This document shows positions 1 through 7,000 of a stretch of DNA of 12,342 nucleotides, in pieces. The number at the start of each line of letters is the position of its first letter. Position 1 is the first letter of the stretch. The notes under the pieces are model-generated. The model was not told the origin of the DNA, searched no databases, and saw only the letters and a list, made by a program, of their open reading frames with translations. The stretch spans positions 1-12,342 of the forward strand of contig CANGGC010000022.1 in assembly GCA_947453125.1 (NCBI GenBank), read 5' to 3'. The translations under genes and the position numbers were made by a program. This DNA comes from Planctomycetaceae bacterium (GTDB lineage: Bacteria; Planctomycetota; Planctomycetia; Pirellulales; UBA1268).

Positions 1-2
1 GC

Positions 3-479
3 GGAAAGCTCTATGCCTCGATCGGATTCGAGCCCTGTGGTGATGTGACTCTGCCGGGAGATTTCGAACGCCGTCGGATCACCAACCCGGATGCCCCGGC
101 GTTCGATCACTGCATCCGCGTCCGGGTCGACGGCGTCGAACGCTGGATGGTGCCGGTGCTCTGGTCTCGGACCGCCGACTACGACGCGAAGGCAGGCAAA
201 GCGTTCTTCGACACGATGGAGTTTCGTCTGATGGCGGTGCGGCTCGAGGGGGATCCCGTCCGCGGTGTGCCCGAGATCGGTGCCGACGGAGCGCCGATCA
301 TGACCAAGCCCGAGGACGTGGAAGGATTTTTCGAGCAGGTGGGGAGGAACACCGGCTACCTCATCCATCCGGAGGAGATCCTCGCTGACAATTTCGAGAT
401 CCTCTTGGCGGGGGAACGGCGGCCGCCGAATCCAGAGATCGTTCGGCGCCTCGGCGAGATCCTCCGGCAGGGCGAATGA
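3..479 (+). CDS. C-terminal part of an uncharacterised, possibly metallopeptidase-like protein (5' end cut by window)
   Basis: The frame is already open at base 3 (reading GKLYASIGFEPCGDV...) and runs to a TGA at 477-479, so 158 residues are visible and the true start lies outside the window. The GTG at 45 is only an internal valine codon: the residues before it read as ordinary protein. The visible part is soluble, with no membrane segment. The most striking motif is NTGYLIHPEEILADNFEILL near the C-terminus (IHPEEILADNF is encoded at 363-395). A Glu-rich helix ending in A-D/N-F is how the third zinc ligand region of gluzincin-type peptidases often looks, and similar endings occur in conserved planctomycete proteins as I remember them. 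The expected upstream HExxH motif would be outside the window, so a peptidase role is inference only. The downstream neighbour is a LuxR regulator after 211 bp, so an operon is not obvious. Confidence 0.8.
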   Translation, partial: GKLYASIGFEPCGDVTLPGDFERRRITNPDAPAFDHCIRVRVDGVERWMVPVLWSRTADYDAKAGKAFFDTMEFRLMAVRLEGDPVRGVPEIGADGAPIMTKPEDVEGFFEQVGRNTGYLIHPEEILADNFEILLAGERRPPNPEIVRRLGEILRQGE

Positions 480-640
480 CCAATCGGGCTCACGCTTCCG
501 AGGGGGTGGCAGGGCCCCTTTGTGAGGATTCAGCGAAACTTTCTCCCTCTGGTGGCGTTGAAGGGGCTTGTGTCGATCCGCACGTCCGGCCCTTGCCGTG
601 GCATTCGCGGATCGATTCCCTGCCGTACGAGTCTTTGTCC

Positions 641-668
641 CACGCGCAACGGGTCAACCCGATGCGTG
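641..668. repeat. Imperfect inverted repeat upstream of the LuxR-type gene
   Basis: Outer arms CACGC (641-645) and GCGTG (664-668) enclose inner arms CGGGT (650-654) and ACCCG (657-661), with two bases between the inner arms and a 4/2-base mismatch between arm sets. The dyad ends 22 bases before the chosen ATG at 691, a position suited to an operator or a 5' UTR structure for the regulator. In GC-rich DNA short dyads arise by chance, so this is only a candidate site. The rest of the 211-bp gap (480-690) shows no clear sigma-70 promoter and no small gene that I can support. Confidence 0.25.
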
Positions 669-690
669 TGGCACGGATAGCCCCTTCACG

Positions 691-1326
691 ATGGTTCTGC
701 AGATCTCCCTGTCCGTGGCCCACTCCAGTGAGGTCCTCCGTGCCGGCATGATCGCCATTGCGGCCAGCGAAGGTTTCGTCATCGCCGGCAGTCATGGCGA
801 CGCTGAGAGCGCGATCGCTGGGATCGTGGCTTCAAACCCCGTCGTGGCGCTCATCGACGGAGGGTTTGCCGGCCCCGTCGACGGCTTTGACGTTGCCCGA
901 CGGGTGAAGGCGGGGGCGGCCGGCGTCCGCTTGGTGATCACGAGCCCCTCGGCCGACACCACCCATCAGGCCCGGGCGAGGGCAGCCGGAGCCGTCAACT
1001 GCATCCCCGAAAGCAGCACGGCCCAGGAACTCGTGGCGGCAATCAAGAACGCCGCTGCGGACCAGGCTCCGCTCGCCCACGAGCCGTTTGCGCTCGTCGG
1101 GGCCAGGCTCGTCGCCGGCGCCGACGGGGCCGATCGCCATCTCACCCTCCGCGAGCGGCAGGTGCTACGGCATCTGGCCTACGGCCTGAGCAACGACGAG
1201 ATCGCCGCCTCGCTCGGGATCGGGCTGGAGACGGTCAAGACCCACATCCACAAACTGCTCAGGAAGATGTCGATGCGCGACCGCACCCAGGTGGCGGTGT
1301 GGGCGGTGAAGAACGGCGTCGTGTGA
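691..1326 (+). CDS. NarL/FixJ-family LuxR regulator with a degenerate receiver domain
   Basis: This 211-residue DNA-binding regulator has a receiver-like domain (about 3-120) and a C-terminal LuxR helix-turn-helix (about 151-211). The HTH is textbook: LTLRERQVLRHLAYGLSNDE, then IAASLGIGLETVKTHIHKLL, then MRDRTQVAVWAV. The receiver keeps the family's length and fold pattern, including RAG after helix 1, Asp56 at the end of strand 3 (ALIDGG) and Thr84 in strand 4 (VITS). However, the acidic pair that binds Mg2+ is His11-Ser12, and the conserved Lys after strand 5 is Pro106 (NCIPES). Ordinary phosphotransfer from a histidine kinase is therefore doubtful. The ATG at 691 is chosen because beta-strand 1 starts there; an in-frame GTG at 568 would add 41 residues with no receiver character. 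The Shine-Dalgarno is weak (GGAT at 675-678). No histidine kinase gene is adjacent. Confidence 0.88.
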   Translation: MVLQISLSVAHSSEVLRAGMIAIAASEGFVIAGSHGDAESAIAGIVASNPVVALIDGGFAGPVDGFDVARRVKAGAAGVRLVITSPSADTTHQARARAAGAVNCIPESSTAQELVAAIKNAAADQAPLAHEPFALVGARLVAGADGADRHLTLRERQVLRHLAYGLSNDEIAASLGIGLETVKTHIHKLLRKMSMRDRTQVAVWAVKNGVV

Positions 1327-1338
1327 GCGGGCGTTCGG

Positions 1339-2436
1339 TCACACCTTCTCGAGCTTCGTCACCCGTCCGGTGGCGACCCACTCCGCGACGAAGATGTCGC
1401 CCGAGGGGGTGAAGCAGGCGTCGTGCGGGTGGACGAACTCTCCGTCGATCCATTTGTCAGGCTGGCCGCGGAGATTTTCCACCTCTCCGAGGCGGGCGAC
1501 TGCTTCGCCGAGCTTCGCCACCGGCTTGTTGTCTGGCCCGAGGAGGGTGACGCAGGCCTTCAATTCCGGGACGACGAGGAGATTCTTCCAGCTGTCGATG
1601 TTCGCCGGCAGCCCGAATCCGGGGAGCGTTTCCTTGTAGACGCCGTCCATCGAGAACACCTGGAGCGTGTCGTGGGCCCGGTCGGTGACGACGATCGTCG
1701 GCTCGCGTCCAGGCCGGCGATCGACCCACAGGCCATGGGCGGTGTTGAACGTCCCCTGGCCGTCGCCGGCGCCACCGAAGCAACTGACCCACTTCGCGTC
1801 CTTGTCGTAGCGGTGGATCTTGAAGGTGCCGTAGCCGTCGGCGAGGAGGAATCCGCCGTCGTCGAGGAAGGCGACGTTCGTCGGCAGGAAGCCCTCGCGC
1901 GTCCACGTCGCCGTCGTCGAGACATCCTCACCGGCGGCGTAGCAGCCCGACTCCATCGGGGCCTTGCGATACCACACCGTCTCGCCATCGAGCGTGAGCT
2001 TCGCGAATGCCTTCACCTGCTGATAGGCGCAGACATAGAGAAACTCCCCGTCCCCCTCCTTCCGCACCTCGATGCCGTGGCCCCCACCCTGGAACTGGCT
2101 GCCGAAGGCGCGGATGAATGTCCCGGCGGGATCGAAGACGAAGATCGCCGGATGGTCCTTCTGCTCCTTCCGCCCCTCGTGGATGACGTAGAGATTCCCT
2201 CCCGCATCGACGGCGACGTTGTGGGTCGTCTGCCAGGTGTAGCGGTCGGGGAGTTGCGGGAAATGGTGCTTGACGCGGAAGGTGTGCTCCCCGGAGCCGA
2301 CGATCGTCTCCTTCCCCGACTGCTGCACCCGGGCCAAGGCCGGGGTGGCCGCAGCGGCGGCAGCGCCGAGCGCGAGGGCTCCAGTAAATCCACGGCGGGA
2401 GAGACGCGGAGTCGTGAAGGACGGCTGAGTCGGCAT
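1339..2436 (-). CDS. Tat-exported six-bladed beta-propeller (NHL-repeat-like) protein
   Basis: The 365-residue protein begins with a twin-arginine signal (SRRGF at 13-17, an alanine-rich h-region, likely cleavage after Ala35 in TPALA), so it is probably folded in the cytoplasm and exported. The mature part shows repeated blade patterns of about 40-50 residues: THNVAVDAGGNLYVIHE (71-87), GHGIEV...LYVCA (119-137), PTNVAFLDDGGFLLADGYG (185-203), AHGLWV...IVVTDRAHDTLQVF (233-261), a degenerate blade near 278-300, and HPHDACFTPSGDIFVAEW (336-353). This matches the six-bladed NHL/TolB-like fold; no catalytic motif can be assigned. The start has a reasonable ribosome site (CGGAG, 8 bases before ATG). 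It lies 147 bp downstream of the DUF1501 gene on the same strand and ends 12 bp from the convergent LuxR gene. Binding of a glycan or of the neighbouring exported proteins is possible but unproven. Confidence 0.9.
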   Translation of the reverse strand: MPTQPSFTTPRLSRRGFTGALALGAAAAAATPALARVQQSGKETIVGSGEHTFRVKHHFPQLPDRYTWQTTHNVAVDAGGNLYVIHEGRKEQKDHPAIFVFDPAGTFIRAFGSQFQGGGHGIEVRKEGDGEFLYVCAYQQVKAFAKLTLDGETVWYRKAPMESGCYAAGEDVSTTATWTREGFLPTNVAFLDDGGFLLADGYGTFKIHRYDKDAKWVSCFGGAGDGQGTFNTAHGLWVDRRPGREPTIVVTDRAHDTLQVFSMDGVYKETLPGFGLPANIDSWKNLLVVPELKACVTLLGPDNKPVAKLGEAVARLGEVENLRGQPDKWIDGEFVHPHDACFTPSGDIFVAEWVATGRVTKLEKV

Positions 2437-2525
2437 GGTCGAGGCTCCGGACGTGGATGGGTGAGGGGGTGCGGGGAGAGCGCGGAAGGAGACAGAGCCC
2501 TGCGCTCCTCGAGATCCCCCGCCAA

Positions 2526-2554
2526 GTTTTAGTACCGAGACGACGCTCCGCCAA
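2526..2554 (-). promoter_or_regulatory. Weak candidate sigma-70-type promoter for the propeller gene
   Basis: On the minus strand TTGGCG (2549-2554) and TAAAAC (2526-2531) are separated by 17 bases; each matches its consensus hexamer at four of six positions. It lies in the 147-bp gap between the DUF1501 stop and the propeller start, about 90 bases upstream of that start. If real, the propeller gene could be transcribed separately as well as by read-through. The gap also contains short GC-rich dyads (CCGC/GCGG at 2548-2558, GTCG/CGAC at 2571-2581), but no T-run that would make a terminator. Confidence 0.2.
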
Positions 2555-2583
2555 GCGGCTGCGGCGGTCGGTCGGCCCGACGA

Positions 2584-4017
2584 TCATGCCAAGATGTCGT
2601 GGATCACCCGGCCATGGACGTCGGAGAGACGGAAGTCGCGGCCGCCGAAGCGGTAGGTGAGCTTCTCGTGATCGACGCCGAGAAGATGGAGGACCGTCGC
2701 CCAGAGATGGTGGACGGTGACGGGATGCTCGACGGCGTGGTAGCCGAGATCGTCGGTAGCGCCGTAGATGGATCCCCCCTTCACTCCCCCGCCGGCGATC
2801 CAGACGCTGAACCCGAACGGATTGTGGTCGCGACCGTCCGACCCTTGCGCGAACGGTGTCCGGCCGAACTCGCCTGCCCAGACGACGAGCGTCTCCTCGA
2901 AGAGCCCACGGGCTTTGAGGTCGTGGATCAGTCCGGCAATCGGTTGGTCGACCTGCCTCGCCATCTCGGCATGGCCGGCTCTCAGGCCGCCGTGCTGGTC
3001 CCACGGGTTGCCGATCTGGCCGGGGTCGGCGGGCCGCGGCAGACAGGTGAGCTCGATGAAGCGGACGCCGCGCTCCACGAGGCGACGGGCGAGGAGGCAC
3101 TGCCGACCGTACTCGACCGTCTCCCGCACCGGTGAATCCATCCCGTAGAGGGCCTTCGTCGCAGCCGTCTCGTCAGCGAGATCGACAAATCCCGGGACGG
3201 CGGCTTGCATTCTCGCGGCGGTTTCGTAGCTGCGGATCGCCGCCTCGAGGCGCGGGTCGTCGCCGGCGATGGCGAGATGGCGGCGGTCGAGACGGGCGAC
3301 GACGCGCATCCGCGCTTCTTGGCTGAAAAGTGGCTCGCGCGGCCGGATGTTGGCAATCGGCTCCGCGGCCGCCGGATCGAGAAGCGTCGCCTGGTGGGTC
3401 GCCGGCAGATACCCGCTGCCATAGACGCCGACGCCCCCCAGCGGCGCGCCGCCTCCGGCGAGGACGACAAACCCCGGCATCTCCCGGCAGTCGCTCCCCA
3501 GCCCGTATGACATCCAGGCTCCGGCGCTGGGGTGGCCGGCGAGGGAAAAGCCGCTGTGGAGGTGGTAATTGGCCTGTGCATGTTCGTTGGCCGGGCTCGT
3601 CATTGAGCGGATCACGGCAAGGTCGTCGGCACAGTCGGCAACATGGGGAAACAGTTCGCTCACCGGCAGGCCGCTCTCACCACGTCTGCGAAACTCCCAC
3701 GGGCTCGCCATGATCGTGCCGTTGGCGTTGAACATCGTCGGCCTCACCGGCACCGGCATCGGCTTGCCATGGTCGATCGCAAGCCGCGGCTTGGGATCGA
3801 ACGAGTCGACGGCCGAGACGCCCCCCGACATGAAGCAGAAGATCACGCTCCGCACGCGGGCCTTGGGCGCGGAGTCTCCCGAGGCATGCCCGAGATCCCC
3901 CCGGGCGGCCAGCGCCGAGAGCGCCATCGCGCCAAAGCCGGTCGAGGCCCCGGTGAGGAGCCGACGGCGGGGAATGCCCCAGCCGGGAACGCCGTGCCGC
4001 CGGGCGTCATTCGACAT
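2584..4017 (-). CDS. Tat-exported DUF1501 protein (alkaline phosphatase/sulfatase-like fold)
   Basis: This 477-residue protein has full family length. A twin-arginine-type signal (PRRRLLTGAS at 16-25 followed by a hydrophobic stretch) predicts Tat export. Family hallmarks follow in order: MSGGVSAVDSFDPKP (63-77), NEHAQANYHLHSGF (144-157), NPWDQHGG (337-344), VVWAGEFGRTP (378-388), GRDHNP (395-400) and a C-terminal HHLWATVLHLLGVDHEKLTY (436-455). DUF1501 is placed with the alkaline phosphatase/sulfatase clan; Asp, His and Asp-His residues in these motifs are plausible metal ligands, but I see no canonical sulfatase CxPxR motif, so hydrolysis is not demonstrated. The start overlaps the end of the upstream PSCyt/PSD1 gene by 11 nt and has a strong Shine-Dalgarno. 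Pairing of DUF1501 with DUF1549/DUF1553 proteins is a widespread planctomycete arrangement, suggesting the two act together outside the cytoplasm. Confidence 0.95.
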   Translation of the reverse strand: MSNDARRHGVPGWGIPRRRLLTGASTGFGAMALSALAARGDLGHASGDSAPKARVRSVIFCFMSGGVSAVDSFDPKPRLAIDHGKPMPVPVRPTMFNANGTIMASPWEFRRRGESGLPVSELFPHVADCADDLAVIRSMTSPANEHAQANYHLHSGFSLAGHPSAGAWMSYGLGSDCREMPGFVVLAGGGAPLGGVGVYGSGYLPATHQATLLDPAAAEPIANIRPREPLFSQEARMRVVARLDRRHLAIAGDDPRLEAAIRSYETAARMQAAVPGFVDLADETAATKALYGMDSPVRETVEYGRQCLLARRLVERGVRFIELTCLPRPADPGQIGNPWDQHGGLRAGHAEMARQVDQPIAGLIHDLKARGLFEETLVVWAGEFGRTPFAQGSDGRDHNPFGFSVWIAGGGVKGGSIYGATDDLGYHAVEHPVTVHHLWATVLHLLGVDHEKLTYRFGGRDFRLSDVHGRVIHDILA

Positions 4018-7000
4018 GGATGAACTCCTTTAGGCAGAGAATTGCATGGGCCACGTCCCCCCAGGCCAGCGCCTCGGTTTCGGCCGCCGGGCGGGGCGTG
4101 CCGTCGGGGAGGTGCGCCTGGGCGGAGCGCACGGCGGCGAGATGAACGAGGAGGAGCGCGGTTTCTTCGCTGTCGGCGGGACGCGACAGGGCAGCGAGAA
4201 TCATTCCCTGCAGACGGGCTTTGTCGGTGTCTGACGCGGCGGCGACGCGCGCGCCCCATTTCGTCGCCTGATCGATGACGAACGGGTCGTTGAGCATCGT
4301 TAACGCCTGCACCGGCCCGCCGGTGATGTCGCGGACGCCGCGTGTGGTGGATGGTTTCGGGGCGTCGAAGACCTCGAGGAACGGATTGGAGGCGTTGCGT
4401 CGGATCCGTTGATAGACGCTGCGCCGCCGGTTGCCGTCGAGTGGGCCGACCGGCCCTCCCCCCTCGGTTTTCGCCGTGTGGTAGACGTCGATGCCCGGGC
4501 CCCCCATCGTCAGATCGAGTTGGCCGGAGGTAGCGAGGATCGAATCGCGGATCGATTCGGCGTCGAGGCGGCGGAGCGGAGCATGGGAGAGGAACGCGTT
4601 GAGCGGATCGATCTGCGTGGCTTTGGGGGATGGCAGGGCCGACCCGCGGAAGGCCCGGCTCATGACCATCTCCCGCAGGGCACGCTTCACCGACCAGCCC
4701 TCGTCGATGAAGCGGCCGGCGAGCCAGTCGAGGAGATCGGGGTGCGTGGGGGCGATTCCGAGGAGCCCGAAGTTGTCGGTCGTGGCGACGATCCCACGCC
4801 CGAAGACATGGTGCCAAAGCCGATTGACCATGACGCGGGCGAGGAGATCCCTCCCCGGCCCGACCGCCTCGTCGGCCAGCTGGATCCGTCCGCTGGGGGC
4901 GTTCGAAGCCTCGGCCTGCGGCGCATAAGGGGCGCTTGCGAACAGCGACAGGCCGCGCCGCGGCACGAGGGCTGCCGGGCGGGTGTGCTGGCCGCGGACG
5001 AACAACGGCTGGTCGAACCCTGCCGCCTCGAGGACGCCGGGCGCCCGGCGTGGGACGGGAATGCCCCGTTCCGCAGCCCGGTAGCGCTCGACCGGCTCTC
5101 GCAGGGTAGGGAGCTCAGCGAGGGTCGTGGGGAGGATCCCGCGGCGGATGAAAAAGTCGAGCAGCGCCCGACTGTCGTCATCGAGTGAGCCATCCCGCCA
5201 GGCCAGAATCGTCTCAACGAGGCGTGACTCCATCCGCAGCGCGAGATCAGCTGGGGCTGCTGGCACCGGTCCGGCGAGGAATGGCGCCGCTGCGAGGAAC
5301 GTATCGCGCGGAGGCTCTGGAAAATCCCCTTTCATCACCGCGGCGATCCCGAAGAAGGCCCGTTCGGCCGGGTCTGTGACGAGTTCCACATAGGCCTTCG
5401 AGCCCCGTCGGTAGTTGGTGTCGAGACGGAGCCAGGCGAGGTCGTCGCGGTCGGGGCGGACGGCGGGAAAGACGCCGCCATTGCCGATCGGATAGTTTTC
5501 GATGACGAGCCGGGCCACGGCCCCACGCCCCAGGACCCGGAGGTGGATGCTGTCGCTGTCGATGACGAACCGGGGCGACTGATAGACCCCAGGCTGGCGA
5601 CTGCTCAGGAGATGCGTGTGGATGCCAGCCGGAAGGATCCCGGCGATCACCTGATCCCCATCGGCGACGACGGTGAACGCCCCATTGACCGCCGGCTCGG
5701 GCCTGAGCCCGGGGCCGTGACGGAACCACGACGCATGGTCGGGGCCTCGCACGTCCCACAGGAGGGTGGCACGGGCGTTGGCTTCAGTTCCAGCCCGGCG
5801 GTCGGCTTCGATCGCCGCGACGAGGCCGTTCCAGGTGGCGGGCCACGCGTCCACAGGCGTTGCCGTAAGCCTGGCCCAGGCGTGGAGGGGGCTTGCGGGA
5901 TCATCCCCGGCAGCGGCGAGGGGGGCCGCGAGCGGGCTTTCGCTGGGTGTGGTGGCGGCGTTCAGCGCCGCCGCGATCCGCGCCCGGTCCGACCGCAGTC
6001 GCGCGAGGGTCTCGCGACCGGCATCGTCGAGGGTGGCGAGGAGTTCCTCGTCGGTCACCCCTTCCGGACCTGCCCCGAAAGAGGCTGCGATCTCCTCGTC
6101 CGACAGCGCCCTGTCGTAGGCCCGTGCCTCGTCGATCTCGCCGGCCAGCGGGGGATTGATGTCAGACAGACGCTGCCCGAAGAGAAACCTCGACCCGCCG
6201 GCTTTGAACGTCCAGAGCGCTCCCTTGGCGGTTGGCTCGCCGTAGGGCAAGCCGTTGCGGTAGAGCCGGATCGAGCCGTCGGCGGCCCAGGCAATCGCGA
6301 CATGGACAATCATCTCGGGGCCGGCCGTCTCTTCCGTCCCCCTCGGATCCTCGGTGCGGTTGAAGAAGTCGCTCCCTGCCATCCAATGGCGTGGCTTCAT
6401 CTCCCCGAAGACGATCGAATCGAAGAATCGTCCCTCTGGAACATCGAGCCCGATCACCCCTCCCCCACGCTGATCGAGATTGGCAAGCGTCAGCCAGGCC
6501 TCGAGCGTCTTTTCAGTCAGGTCGCGTGGCAGCGCCTTGGTGCGCATGTTCGCGCTGACACCATCGAGGATCAGCCGACCGTCGCGGACGATCGCGCCGC
6601 CGAGCAGTTCGCCATCGAGACCGCCGACGCTGTCACGGGTGTCACCTGAGAAAGTCCATCGCGCAAACGGAGCCGGGAGCGCGGCGGCCAACGGGGCGAG
6701 CCCACGCTGCTGGAACGCCGAGGCCCGGGCAGGCTGCTCGATCCGATCGATTGCCGCGTTCACCGCGGCGTGCTCGGCGCGGAGGGCCGTCGCCCGCGTC
6801 ATCCGCTCGGCTTGCTCCGCGAGCCGGGCCGGAAGCGCTTCTGCCACATCGAGCCAGGCTGACACGAGGCCCGCCTTGATCGAAGCTTTGAGCGCGGAGA
6901 GATCGGCGTCAGCCGCCTCGAGGGACTCCGTCCGATCGAGGATCACCTGGCCTGGGCGACTGCTCGCGAGGATCCCATAGAGGGCGTAGAAATCCTCCTG

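Noticed and set aside
568..690. N-terminal extension of the LuxR-type regulator from an in-frame GTG at 568
   Set aside because: The extra 41 residues have no receiver character, and beta-strand 1 begins right after the ATG at 691.
1423..2532. 369-codon plus-strand open frame opposite the propeller gene
   Set aside because: Low-complexity Arg/Glu/Gly/Val-rich product with no domain; the opposite frame has a Tat signal and propeller blades. Long antisense frames are common in high-GC coding DNA.
2437..2583. Intrinsic terminator after the DUF1501 gene
   Set aside because: Only short GC-rich dyads are present, without a following T-run on the minus strand.
1928..3100. 390-codon minus-strand frame spanning the DUF1501/propeller junction
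   Set aside because: Arg/Pro/Ser-rich out-of-frame product overlapping two well-supported genes.
3843..4817. 324-codon minus-strand frame across the PSCyt/DUF1501 junction
   Set aside because: Arg/Pro-rich shadow of two real genes whose motifs lie in other frames.
5543..6649. 368-codon plus-strand frame inside the PSCyt/LamG/PSD1 gene
   Set aside because: Opposite strand carries intact LamG sequence; the antisense product shows no recognisable motif or export signal.
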